A stretch of 64,000 bases of DNA from the NCBI GenBank assembly GCA_036493475.1, contig DASXPS010000019.1:37115-101114 (forward strand), read 5' to 3'. The position numbers and the translations under genes are program-made. This stretch comes from Sporichthyaceae bacterium (GTDB taxonomy: Bacteria > Actinomycetota > Actinomycetes > Sporichthyales > Sporichthyaceae). Positions 44,659-52,940 of this stretch are shown in pieces (positions within the stretch are counted from its first letter, which is position 1; each line of letters begins with the position of its first letter). Below the pieces are notes generated by a model that was not told where the DNA came from, did not search any database, and worked only from the letters and a program-made list of their open reading frames with translations.

Positions 44659-45813
44659 ATGAGCGCAGCCGGGCCGTTCGACTGGGTGCACGCCCACGCC
44701 GCGGAGCGCGAGGCCGCCGGCCTGCGCCGCCGGTTGCGTCCGCGCGCGGCCGAGGAGGACGTGCTCGACCTGGCCGGCAACGACTACCTGGGCCTGGCCC
44801 GGCACCCCGACGTGCTGCACGCCGCGACGCTGGCCGCGAAACAGTGGGGAGCAGGCTCAACCGGCTCCCGGCTGGTTACCGGCACCACCCTGTTGCACAC
44901 CGAGTTGGAGACCGCCTTCGCCGGATGGCTGGGCGCCGAGGCCGCGTTGGTGTTCTCCTCCGGCTATTTGGCCAATGTCGGCGCGGTCACCGCGCTGACC
45001 GGGCCGGGCACGCTGGTCGTCTCCGACGCCCTCAACCACGCCTCGTTGATCGACGCCTGCCGACTGTCCCGCGCCCGGGTGGTGGTCACCCCGCACCGCG
45101 ACGTCGCCGCTGTGGATGCAGCGCTGGCCGAGCGCGCCGAGCAGCGAGCCGTGGTGGTCACCGACGGCGTGTTCTCGGTGGACGGCGACGTGGCCCCGGT
45201 GGACGCCTTGGCGGCCACTGCCCGTCGGCACGGGGCCGGGCTGATCGTGGATGAGGCGCACGCGGTCGGCGTGATCGGGGAGCAGGGCCGGGGCAGCGTG
45301 CACGCGGCCGGCCTGGCCGGCGCCCCGGACGTGGTGTGCACCGCAGTGCTGTCCAAGTCGATGGGCAGCCAGGGTGGGTTGGTGGTCGGGCCGCGCGCGG
45401 TGATCGACCACCTCATCGACAGCGCCCGCAGCTTCATCTTCGACACCGGATTGGCGCCGGCCGCAGCCGGCGCCGGGCTGGCCGCGTTGCGTCTGCTGAT
45501 GGCCGAGCCCGAGCGGGCCGGCCGGGTGCGCGAACGGGCGCGCGATCTGCACCGCATCGCACTGGCCGCAGGACTGCAGGCCGCGGCACCCACCGGCGCG
45601 GTGACCGGCGTGCTGGTCGGGCGCCCGGAGCTCGCCGTCGAGGCAGCCGCCGCGTGCCTGGCCGCCGGGGTGCGGGTGGGCTGTTTCCGCCCGCCGTCGG
45701 TACCCGACGGCATCTCCCGGCTGCGGATGACCGCGCGCGCCGACCTCACCTCGGCAGACCTGGACCGTGCCGCGAGCGGACTGGCCGCCGCGGCCGAGGT
45801 GATCAACCGGTGA
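44659..45813 (+). CDS. bioF: 8-amino-7-oxononanoate synthase
   Basis: PLP enzyme of 384 aa (alpha-oxoamine synthase). It condenses pimeloyl-ACP/CoA with alanine, the first dedicated step of biotin synthesis. Motifs: LAGNDYLGLARHPDV, STGSRLVTGTTLLHTELE, DGVFSVDGDVAP, IVDEAHAVGVIG and the PLP lysine in LSKSMGSQGGLVVG. ATG 44659. The stop overlaps the bioD start (GTGA). bioA, needed between bioF and bioD products, is not in the window. Confidence 0.94.
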   Translation: MSAAGPFDWVHAHAAEREAAGLRRRLRPRAAEEDVLDLAGNDYLGLARHPDVLHAATLAAKQWGAGSTGSRLVTGTTLLHTELETAFAGWLGAEAALVFSSGYLANVGAVTALTGPGTLVVSDALNHASLIDACRLSRARVVVTPHRDVAAVDAALAERAEQRAVVVTDGVFSVDGDVAPVDALAATARRHGAGLIVDEAHAVGVIGEQGRGSVHAAGLAGAPDVVCTAVLSKSMGSQGGLVVGPRAVIDHLIDSARSFIFDTGLAPAAAGAGLAALRLLMAEPERAGRVRERARDLHRIALAAGLQAAAPTGAVTGVLVGRPELAVEAAAACLAAGVRVGCFRPPSVPDGISRLRMTARADLTSADLDRAASGLAAAAEVINR

Positions 45814-46541
45814 GTGTCCTCGTTGTCACGGGCACCGGAACGGCGGTCGGCAAGACCATCGTCACCGCGGCCATCGCGGTATTGGCCGCCCAACGCGGCG
45901 CGGCGACGGCGGTGGTGAAGATCGCCCAGACCGGGGTCCGCGACGATGAACCCGGCGACCTACAGGAGATTTCCCGGCTGACCGGAATCGACGACCTGCA
46001 CGAGTTCGCCCGCTTTGCCGACCCGCTGGCCCCGGCCGCCGCAGCGCGGTTGTCCGGGCGCCCCGAGGTCGATCTGGACAAGGCGGTCGCCGAGATCGGT
46101 GAACTGGCCGCGATCCGTCGACTGGTGTTGGTCGAGGGCGCGGGTGGGCTGTTGGTGCGCTACGACTCCGACGGTCGCACGCTGGCCGATGTGGCGCGCA
46201 TGCTCGGCGCCCCGGTATTGGTGGTGGTCGATGCGGGACTGGGCACGCTCAACCACACCGCGCTCACGCTGGAGGCCCTGGCCCACCGCGGGCTTGAGCT
46301 CGCCGGGTTGGTGGTGGGCAGCTGGCCCGCGCAGCCCGACCTGGCCGCGCGCAGCAATCTGCTGGACCTGACCGCCCTCGCCGCCCGTCCACTGTCTGGG
46401 TTAATGACTGCTAACATGGGCGCCCTGATGCCGCGGGCGTTCATCGCCGCGGCCAAGACCGGCCTCGGCCCGTACTTGGGCGGCTCGTTCGATGCGTCAG
46501 AATTCGTCCGCAACCACCGGCCAGATCCCCCGGATCGCTAG
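45810..46541 (+). CDS. bioD: Dethiobiotin synthetase
   Basis: Protein of 243 aa. The P-loop VTGTGTAVGKTIVTAA, the substrate lysine in VVKIAQTG and VLVEGAGGLLVRYDSDG are typical of BioD, which closes the ureido ring with ATP and CO2. GTG 45810 overlaps the bioF stop codon. bioB follows after 18 bp. Confidence 0.94.
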   Translation: MSVLVVTGTGTAVGKTIVTAAIAVLAAQRGAATAVVKIAQTGVRDDEPGDLQEISRLTGIDDLHEFARFADPLAPAAAARLSGRPEVDLDKAVAEIGELAAIRRLVLVEGAGGLLVRYDSDGRTLADVARMLGAPVLVVVDAGLGTLNHTALTLEALAHRGLELAGLVVGSWPAQPDLAARSNLLDLTALAARPLSGLMTANMGALMPRAFIAAAKTGLGPYLGGSFDASEFVRNHRPDPPDR

Positions 46542-46559
46542 TTCCCTGGAGGCACGCTC

Positions 46560-47594
46560 GTGACCACCGTCGTCGAGGCCCCGAGCGAGGTCCGCAAGCT
46601 CCCCGAGGTGTTGGTCCGGGCCCGGGCCCGGGTGCTGGAACAGGGCATCGGGCTGGACCAAGCCGACACCCTGGCGGTACTGGCGCTGCCCGACGAGTTC
46701 GTGCCCGACGCCCTGGCGCTGGCCCACGAGGTGCGCATGCGCTGGTGCGGACCCGAGGTCGAGGTGGAGGGCATCGTCTCGCTGAAGACCGGCGGCTGCC
46801 CGGAGGACTGCCACTTCTGCTCGCAGTCGGGACAGTTCAGCTCCCCGGTGCGCTCGGTGTGGTTGGACATTCCGTCGCTGGTGCAGGCCGCGAAGCAGAC
46901 CGCGGCCACCGGGGCGACGGAGTTCTGCATCGTGGCCGCGGTGCGGGGACCGGATGCGCGGCTGATGACGCAGATGCGCGAGGGCGTGGCCGCCATCAAG
47001 GCGGCGGTGGACATCCAGGTGGCCGCCTCGCTGGGAATGTTGACGCAGGCTCAGGTCGACGAGTTGGCCGAGATGGGGGTGCACCGCTACAACCACAACC
47101 TGGAGACCGCGCGCTCCTACTTCACCAACGTGGTCACCACGCACACCTGGGAGGAGCGCTGGGACACGCTGTCGATGGTGCGGGCGGCCGGCATGGAGGT
47201 GTGCTGCGGCGGCATCGTCGGCATGGGCGAGACCGTCGAACAGCGCGCCGAGTTCGCCGCGCAGCTGGCCGCGCTGTCCCCCGACGAGGTGCCGCTGAAC
47301 TTCCTCAACCCGCGACCGGGCACCCCGTTCGGTGACGTCGAGCAGATGCCCGCCATCGACGCCCTGCGCACCATCGCCGCATTCCGCCTGGCGCTGCCGC
47401 GCACCATCCTGCGCTTCGCGGGCGGCCGGGAGATCACCCTGGGTGACCTGGGCACCCGCGACGGACTGCTGGGCGGCATCAACGCGGTGATCGTCGGCAA
47501 CTACCTGACCACCCTGGGCCGCGACCCCGCCGAAGACCTCGCGTTGCTCGACGAGCTCTCTATGCCGATCAAGGCCATCTCCGCCACAATCTGA
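46560..47594 (+). CDS. bioB: Biotin synthase
   Basis: Radical SAM enzyme of 344 aa that inserts sulfur into dethiobiotin. The [4Fe-4S] motif is CPEDCHFC (C80, C84, C87), with [10 protein letters not shown] after it; [32 protein letters not shown] and GGIVGMGET are conserved. GTG 46560 with CTGGAGG upstream. Mycobacterial-type BioB needs the accessory protein BsaP, whose gene is 2.6 kb downstream here. Confidence 0.95.
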   Translation: MTTVVEAPSEVRKLPEVLVRARARVLEQGIGLDQADTLAVLALPDEFVPDALALAHEVRMRWCGPEVEVEGIVSLKTGGCPEDCHFCSQSGQFSSPVRSVWLDIPSLVQAAKQTAATGATEFCIVAAVRGPDARLMTQMREGVAAIKAAVDIQVAASLGMLTQAQVDELAEMGVHRYNHNLETARSYFTNVVTTHTWEERWDTLSMVRAAGMEVCCGGIVGMGETVEQRAEFAAQLAALSPDEVPLNFLNPRPGTPFGDVEQMPAIDALRTIAAFRLALPRTILRFAGGREITLGDLGTRDGLLGGINAVIVGNYLTTLGRDPAEDLALLDELSMPIKAISATI

Positions 47595-47632
47595 CGCGGC
47601 TGGAGATTTCGCCGAGCGGGCGGAGGGTGACT

Positions 47633-47812
47633 GTGCGTCGTGCACTGAAGTTCCTGCTGTTGGTGCCCATCGTGGGCGCCCTGCTGCCATGGACCTATAA
47701 CCGCGTCGATCCGCGGTTGTTCGACATCCCCTTCTTCTACTGGTTCCAGTTGATGTGGGTCCCCATCGGGGTGACGATCACCGCGCTGGTGGTGGGGGGC
47801 TCGAACGAATGA
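47633..47812 (+). CDS. DUF3311 small membrane protein
   Basis: Protein of 59 aa with two hydrophobic segments (FLLLVPIVGALLPW, WFQLMWVPIGVTITALVV). DUF3311 proteins are encoded beside sodium:solute symporters and are thought to be accessory subunits. GTG 47633 is chosen because CGGAGG lies six bases upstream; GTG 47627 is immediately after it. The stop overlaps the symporter ATG (ATGA). Confidence 0.85.
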   Translation: MRRALKFLLLVPIVGALLPWTYNRVDPRLFDIPFFYWFQLMWVPIGVTITALVVGGSNE

Positions 47813-49416
47813 ACACCCACCGCGACGTCAACACCGTCGAGTTCACGGTGTTCCTGATCATCTTCGGTGCGGTCACCATCATGGGCTTTCTGGCCGCGCG
47901 GTGGCGCCGCGCCGCCACCCTCGACCACCTCGACGAGTGGGGCCTGGCCGGGCGCAACTTCGGCCCGGTGGTCACCTGGTTCCTCATCGGCGGCGACCTC
48001 TACACCGCTTATACGTTCGTCGCGGTGCCCGCGCTGCTCTACGGCGCCGGGGCGCTGGGGTTTTTTGCGGTGCCCTACACCGTCGTGGTCTACCCGTTGG
48101 TGCTGTTCGTGGCGCTGCGCCTGTGGTCGGTGGCCAAGGCCCACGGCTACGTCACCGTGGCCGACTTCGTCACCGCCCGGCACGGCTCACCGGGCCTCGG
48201 CCTGGCGATCGCGCTCACCGGCATCGTCGCCACCATGCCCTACATCGCATTGCAGTTGATCGGTATCGAGGCGGTGCTCAAAACCATGGGCATCGGTACC
48301 CAACATTTCCTGGGCACCGACGACTGGCCGCTGATCATCGCCTTCGCCATCCTGGCCGCGTACACCTACCGGGCCGGGCTGCGGGCGCCCGCATTGATAG
48401 CCATCGTCAAGGATCTGCTGATCTACCTCGTGGTCATCACCGCGATCATCGTGATCCCGATCAAGCTGCACGGCTTCGGCCACATCTTCGCCGCGGCGCA
48501 CGACAAGTTCGCGGCAACGCCCAGCGCCACCGATGGTCTGACGTTGCCTCATGCCAATCTGACCGGCTACTCCACATTGGCCCTCGGCTCAGCAATGGCG
48601 CTGTTCCTCTATCCGCACTCGGTGACCGGCCTGCTGGCCGCCCGCAGCCGCGGCACGATCAAGCGCAACATGACCGCGCTGCCCGCGTACTCGTTCCTGC
48701 TCGGTCTGCTCGCGCTGCTCGGCTACATGGCGATCGCGGCCGGGGTGAAGCCGATCGTGACCGGCGGCAAGCCCGACCCGAACACCATCGTGCCGCTGCT
48801 CTACGACTCCCAGTTCCCGCAATGGTTCGCCGGAGTGGCCTTCGCCGCGATCGCCATCGGTGCCCTGGTGCCCGCCGCGATCATGTCGATCGCCGCGGCC
48901 AACCTGTTCAGTCGCAACGTGTGGACGGCCTATCTCAGACCGGGGGCCTCGCACGCCGAGCAGGCGCGGGTGGCCCGCATCGCCTCGCTCGCGGTGAAGG
49001 CCGGCGCGGTGGCGGTGATCCTGCAGTTGGAGCCGCAGTTCTCCATTGACCTGCAACTGATCGGCGGGGTGATCATCCTGCAGACGCTGCCCGCGGTGGT
49101 GCTCGGCCTGTGGACGCGGTGGTTCCACCGTTGGGCGTTGCTCATCGGCTGGGCCGCGGGCCTTATCGCCGGATTGTCGATGCTCTACGTGACGCCGAAC
49201 CCGGCGAACCACAAGCATCACTTCGGCGGCTCGCTCTACCAGTTGAGCAAACTCGGCTTCGACACCAAGGACACGGTCTACCCCGGCCTGGCCGCACTCG
49301 CCGTGAACCTGGCGGTGGTGATCGTGCTGACCCCGGTGCTGCGCGGGCTGCGCGCCAAGGCCGGCACGGACACCACGGCCGCCACCGACTATCGCCCGGC
49401 ACCGGTTGGGATCTGA
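47809..49416 (+). CDS. Sodium:solute symporter (SSS family)
   Basis: Integral membrane protein of 535 aa with about 13 helices. LDEWGLAGRNFGPVVTWFLI is the SSS signature near the N terminus, and LFLYPHSVTGLLAARS matches MctP-like monocarboxylate/amino acid symporters. It is coupled to the DUF3311 gene by ATGA overlap. Position between bioB and bsaP raises the question of whether it imports a biotin precursor or another carboxylate; this is only context. Confidence 0.9.
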   Translation: MNTHRDVNTVEFTVFLIIFGAVTIMGFLAARWRRAATLDHLDEWGLAGRNFGPVVTWFLIGGDLYTAYTFVAVPALLYGAGALGFFAVPYTVVVYPLVLFVALRLWSVAKAHGYVTVADFVTARHGSPGLGLAIALTGIVATMPYIALQLIGIEAVLKTMGIGTQHFLGTDDWPLIIAFAILAAYTYRAGLRAPALIAIVKDLLIYLVVITAIIVIPIKLHGFGHIFAAAHDKFAATPSATDGLTLPHANLTGYSTLALGSAMALFLYPHSVTGLLAARSRGTIKRNMTALPAYSFLLGLLALLGYMAIAAGVKPIVTGGKPDPNTIVPLLYDSQFPQWFAGVAFAAIAIGALVPAAIMSIAAANLFSRNVWTAYLRPGASHAEQARVARIASLAVKAGAVAVILQLEPQFSIDLQLIGGVIILQTLPAVVLGLWTRWFHRWALLIGWAAGLIAGLSMLYVTPNPANHKHHFGGSLYQLSKLGFDTKDTVYPGLAALAVNLAVVIVLTPVLRGLRAKAGTDTTAATDYRPAPVGI

Positions 49417-49536
49417 TTGCCGGCCGCCCGGCGCGCATCCCCAGTGGTGAGCATGTTGCATGTTAGAAAAACTGTGACAGAAGGGGCTGCCGGGCATTAG
49501 AGGGGCGGCCCAGCTACCGTCGCACTGGGGGACGTC

Positions 49537-50184
49537 ATGTCGGGTCAGCACGCCAAACCGAAGCAGAGCGAGCGCCGTGATGTGCGCCGCACCATGGCGC
49601 TGGGTGCGGCCGTGGTTGCGGTGACCGCGCTGGCGACCGCCGGTGTGGCCGGTACGGGTGCGGGCGGTGCGATGGCCGCGGCCGACCCCGGCGCCCCGTA
49701 CGCGGTCTACGAGTTGGGGCCGGACGGCGCGACACCGGTGCCCAGCAGCGGACCGACGGCCGACCCCAGCGCAGCCCCGGTCGTGTCCGCCGCACCGACC
49801 CCGGGTACCCCGACGTTGCGCATCGCGCTGGCCTACCAGCGCCGAAACCGGGACCTGCTACTCACCATCAGCTTCGACGGCTACGTCTACAACCCGTACG
49901 GGCTCAACGACAACACGCTGGTCGCGTACCCGACACCGGCCGGCCGCAACATCGGCATGGGCGAGCAGCTGACCTGGGGCGATGGCACCGAGTACACGGT
50001 CTCCGGCGGCCCGCAGCGGTGCGCCAACCCGGGCGAGCAGAACGTGCTGCACCAGGTGCAGGACAGCTACCAACTGCACAAGAAGTACAAGAAGTCCGGC
50101 GAGTACACGATCGGCTACACCTACTTCGCGTGCGGCCTGACCGGCGGCAAGATCGCGGGCACCCTGACCCTCAAGGTCCCGTAG
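49537..50184 (+). CDS. Secreted protein with PKD-like domain
   Basis: Protein of 215 aa. A signal peptide (Arg-Arg at 14-18, hydrophobic core, AMAAADPG cleavage region near 48) leads into a Pro/Ala/Ser linker and a C-terminal beta-rich domain with LTWGDGTEYTVSGGPQRC and KKSGEYTIGYTYFACG, reminiscent of PKD-type folds (WGDGT plus G-x-Y). Two cysteines could form a disulfide. Function unknown. ATG 49537. Confidence 0.75.
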   Translation: MSGQHAKPKQSERRDVRRTMALGAAVVAVTALATAGVAGTGAGGAMAAADPGAPYAVYELGPDGATPVPSSGPTADPSAAPVVSAAPTPGTPTLRIALAYQRRNRDLLLTISFDGYVYNPYGLNDNTLVAYPTPAGRNIGMGEQLTWGDGTEYTVSGGPQRCANPGEQNVLHQVQDSYQLHKKYKKSGEYTIGYTYFACGLTGGKIAGTLTLKVP

Positions 50185-50226
50185 CCGCGGCGCCCGCGGC
50201 CGGGCCGCTCGCATAACCTACGGACC

Positions 50227-50418
50227 GTGAACGACGGCGCGCGGCTGTACTGCGATCGCTGCGGCGAGCAGACCGTGCACGGCGACCACGCGGGGTGCCG
50301 CGCGGCCCGCGAGCTCGAACCGCCGCGCTATTGCCCGCAGTGCCGCCGGCGCATGCAGGTGCAGGTCACCCCGCGGACCTGGACCGCGCGGTGCTCGGTT
50401 CACGGCGAGATCCGCTGA
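50227..50418 (+). CDS. bsaP: Biotin synthase auxiliary protein BsaP
   Basis: Protein of 63 aa with two Cys pairs: YCDRCGEQT and [15 protein letters not shown], then [13 protein letters not shown]. The C-terminal half closely matches the small protein encoded after bioB in mycobacteria (Rv1590, BsaP), reported to carry an iron-sulfur cluster and to be needed for BioB activity. GTG 50227. Unlike in mycobacteria, it is separated from bioB by the transporter pair and a secreted protein. It converges on and overlaps the TB7.3-like gene by 19 bp. Confidence 0.85.
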   Translation: MNDGARLYCDRCGEQTVHGDHAGCRAARELEPPRYCPQCRRRMQVQVTPRTWTARCSVHGEIR

Positions 50419-50630
50419 AGCACCACCAACGGGTCCTCGGCCTGCACCAGATCGCCGACTCCGACCACCACGGACGCCACCGTGCCGGCCACCGGGGCCA
50501 GCACCGGGATCTCCATCTTCATCGACTCCAGCACCACCAACGGTGCGCCGACCCGCACCGCCTCGCCCTCCTCGACCAGCACCTCGGCCACGGTGCCGAC
50601 CAGCTCCGCGCATACCCGCATCAAGGTCAC
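50400..50630 (-). CDS. Biotin/lipoyl-attachment protein (TB7.3-like)
   Basis: Protein of 76 aa, a stand-alone biotinyl domain. The attachment lysine is in [13 protein letters not shown], and [15 protein letters not shown] closes the fold. It matches M. tuberculosis TB7.3 (Rv3221c), which lies next to pdtaS there. GTG 50630, with GGGAGG ten bases before it, is preferred to ATG 50621. It is a likely consumer of the biotin made by the neighbouring genes; which carboxylase it serves is unknown. Confidence 0.88.
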   Translation of the reverse strand: MTLMRVCAELVGTVAEVLVEEGEAVRVGAPLVVLESMKMEIPVLAPVAGTVASVVVGVGDLVQAEDPLVVLQRISP

Positions 50631-50702
50631 GGTTTCGGAGCCTCCCGGTAGGTCGGCCGCGTCGTAACCCCACCGCGGCACATCTGTTGCGACACTAGCC
50701 CC

Positions 50703-51263
50703 ATGGGACTGTTGTTGCTGGTGGTACTTGTGGCGCTGCTGCTCGGCGCTGTGCTCGGGGGGCGCGGTGGCCGCCTCCTCGGGCATCGGCTGGAGTCTCG
50801 CCGGCTGTTGGTTGCGGCCTGCGCGGCCCAATTCGGCGAGCCGCTGTCCGGCCACCGGATCTCCTACCCGATATCGATGCTGGTCTCGGCGGTCCTTGCC
50901 ATCGTCTTCACCATGCGCAACCGCCGGGTGCCCGGCATCCCGCTGGCCGCCCTCGGCCTGCTGCTCAACGCCCTGGTCGTGGTCGGCAACGGCGCCATGC
51001 CGGTCGAGGAACACGCGGCCGTCCGGGCCGGTCTCAGCGACCCGGTCCTGGCGCGGGGGCCCCGGCATGAGGTCGCGGGCGCCCAAACGCAGCTGCGGAT
51101 GCTCGGCGACCGCATCGCGGTGCCCATCCCCGGCCACCGGGAGATCGACAGTCTGGGTGACCTGGCGCTGGCCGCCGGTGCCGGGTTGTTCGCCTTCGAG
51201 CTGACCTATCGCCGCCGCCGGATGTTCGACCCCACCCTGTCGTTGCGCCTGCTGCGGGCATGA
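50703..51263 (+). CDS. DUF5317 membrane protein
   Basis: Protein of 186 aa with about four membrane segments: LLLLVVLVALLLGAVLG at the N terminus, YPISMLVSAVLAIVF, PLAALGLLLNALVVVGNGAMP and a last segment near DLALAAGAGLFAFEL. The NGAMPV and DRIAVPIP motifs fit DUF5317. No function is known. The stop is 7 bp before the DCC-family gene. Confidence 0.75.
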   Translation: MGLLLLVVLVALLLGAVLGGRGGRLLGHRLESRRLLVAACAAQFGEPLSGHRISYPISMLVSAVLAIVFTMRNRRVPGIPLAALGLLLNALVVVGNGAMPVEEHAAVRAGLSDPVLARGPRHEVAGAQTQLRMLGDRIAVPIPGHREIDSLGDLALAAGAGLFAFELTYRRRRMFDPTLSLRLLRA

Positions 51264-51270
51264 TGAGGAG

Positions 51271-51669
51271 GTGAGTGGGCGCGCGCTGCTGATCTACGAG
51301 GGTGACTGCGGGTTCTGCAACCGCTGTGTTCGGTTCATCTCCCGCCGGATGCCCAGCCGCGCCGAGCTCAAGCCCTGGCAGCGGGTGGATCTGGACGCCT
51401 ACGGCATCCCGCGCAGCCGCGCCCGCCACGAGGTCCTCTGGGTCGGCACCGACGGCCGGGTGGACGGCGGCGCGCAGGCCATCGCCCGGCTACTGCTGGA
51501 TTGCGGTGGGATCTGGGCCCTGCTCGGCGGGCTGATCCGGGTGCCGCCGCTGCGCTGGGTCGCCCACGGGCTCTACCGCCTGGTGGCGAACAACCGGGAC
51601 CGGATGCCCGGCGGTGGGCCAACCTGCGCCACCGACCCGCCCCGCACCGAAAAAATACCGCCCGACTGA
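51271..51669 (+). CDS. DCC family thiol-disulfide oxidoreductase-like protein
   Basis: Protein of 132 aa (DUF393). The family-defining motif is EGDCGFCNRCVRF near residues 10-22 (DCxFCxxC), followed by EVLWVGTDGRVDGGAQAIA and a C-terminal LYRLVANNRDRM. GTG 51271 with GAGGT upstream. Proteins of this family often sit next to HTTM/vitamin-K-gamma-carboxylase-like membrane proteins, as here. Its 3' end overlaps that convergent gene by 97 bp. Confidence 0.82.
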   Translation: MSGRALLIYEGDCGFCNRCVRFISRRMPSRAELKPWQRVDLDAYGIPRSRARHEVLWVGTDGRVDGGAQAIARLLLDCGGIWALLGGLIRVPPLRWVAHGLYRLVANNRDRMPGGGPTCATDPPRTEKIPPD

Positions 51670-52475
51670 ACCCGCCGCGCCACCACCTCCAGCGGCGCGA
51701 AGGCGAGCCAACAGATGACCACTGGCGCGAAGTGGATGGAGATCGTCGCGTAGGTGACCAGGTGGAAGCCGAGGTAGAGGCACGCCACCGCGCCCAGCGC
51801 CCGCCCGCGCAGGAAGAACACGATCGGCGCCAGTGCCTCCAACGCCATCACCACCCACTGAGTGAGGATCAGCACCTCCGGCACATGCAGCAGTGGGCGG
51901 CCGAACACGGTGCCGCGCCGCTCAACCGCCCAGACGAAGGTGGCCCCGGTGGGCCAATCCCAGCCGCCGCGGCGGATCTTCGCCCAGACCGACAGCGCGT
52001 AGGTGGCCACCACGGTGAGCTGGATGCAGCGAATCGCCCAGCCCGCGCGCTCGTCCGGGCGTTCGTCGTCGCGCCGGGCGGAACCGGCGGTGGGTAGCAC
52101 GCACAGCGCGGCGAGCAGCGCCAGGTGGTCGTGGTCGACCTTGCCGTAGGACATGCCGAGCATGACCCACTCCAGAAAACCCACCGCGACGATCCAACCG
52201 GCCAACCGCGGCAGCCGCCCGGTGGCCGCGATCAGACAGGCGACGATCACCACGGCGCGCAACGCCTGCACCCAGCCGGCCTGCGGGGCGGGCAGATGGA
52301 ACGCTCGCTCCAGGGCCAGCGGCCGGTAGAGGCCCGCAGGTGACCGGGACTTGTCCACCACGTCGTTGACCAGCATGAGCATGTCGAAGATGACGAAGGA
52401 GTAGATCGCCGCGCGCAGCACCGCGATCCGCGCCTTCGGTAGCGCCGGGAAGAACCAGCCGGTGACCCGGTTCAC
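51573..52475 (-). CDS. HTTM-like multipass membrane protein
   Basis: Protein of 300 aa with several hydrophobic helices and SVWAKIRRGGWDWPTGATF, EVLILTQWVVMALEALAPIV and GFHLVTYATISIHF, which recall the HTTM domain of vitamin-K-dependent carboxylase relatives. The C-terminal 40 residues are hydrophilic and coded opposite the 3' end of the DCC gene. GTG 52475 overlaps the stop of the upstream gene (GTGA). Carboxylase activity is not implied; bacterial members mostly lack assigned function. Confidence 0.72.
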   Translation of the reverse strand: MNRVTGWFFPALPKARIAVLRAAIYSFVIFDMLMLVNDVVDKSRSPAGLYRPLALERAFHLPAPQAGWVQALRAVVIVACLIAATGRLPRLAGWIVAVGFLEWVMLGMSYGKVDHDHLALLAALCVLPTAGSARRDDERPDERAGWAIRCIQLTVVATYALSVWAKIRRGGWDWPTGATFVWAVERRGTVFGRPLLHVPEVLILTQWVVMALEALAPIVFFLRGRALGAVACLYLGFHLVTYATISIHFAPVVICWLAFAPLEVVARRVQSGGIFSVRGGSVAQVGPPPGIRSRLFATRR

Positions 52476-52930
52476 GGCGTCACATCCCAGTGCGTGAACA
52501 CGTCGGTGCGGTGTCCGTTCGGCCGCCCATGACGCAGCAACGTCACGTCCTGACCCACCGTCAGACGGGTGAGGCCCGGCCGGTCGGGGTGCAGCCGGGC
52601 CCAGGCCTCGGCCAGCTCCTGCAGCCGCGAGGGGTCGGCGATGATCCGGTCAAGTTGGCCCTCGATCTCCGCCCGGGCAACGCCGACGTCGCCGGAGGAG
52701 GCGATGTCCAGCCGGACGTGGGTGCCCGCGGCGGTGTCCGCGTCCAGCCAGAGGGCATGAATTTCGCCGTTGGGGTCGGTGCGGAACGAGTACTGGTTCA
52801 TCGGGCCGAACGGGAAGTTGTCGTCCTGCCCCCACGCCGAGCCGTAGAACAGCAACGCGGCCGCGGCGCCCACCGCGCCGAGTCGGCATACCCGACCGGC
52901 GGTACCCAGCGGACGTGGAGGCTCGCTCAC
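52472..52930 (-). CDS. Membrane-anchored protein paired with the HTTM-like gene
   Basis: Unrecognised protein of 152 aa. One hydrophobic segment (LGAVGAAAALLFYGSAWG) is followed by an exported domain: NFPFGPMNQYSFRTDPNGEI, a segment that predicts a beta-rich fold, and a C-terminal LLRHGRPNGHRTDVFTHW. GTG 52930. It is coupled to the HTTM-like gene by a GTGA overlap, so the two products probably work together. Confidence 0.65.
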   Translation of the reverse strand: MSEPPRPLGTAGRVCRLGAVGAAAALLFYGSAWGQDDNFPFGPMNQYSFRTDPNGEIHALWLDADTAAGTHVRLDIASSGDVGVARAEIEGQLDRIIADPSRLQELAEAWARLHPDRPGLTRLTVGQDVTLLRHGRPNGHRTDVFTHWDVTP

Positions 52931-52940
52931 CCGCGCGAGG

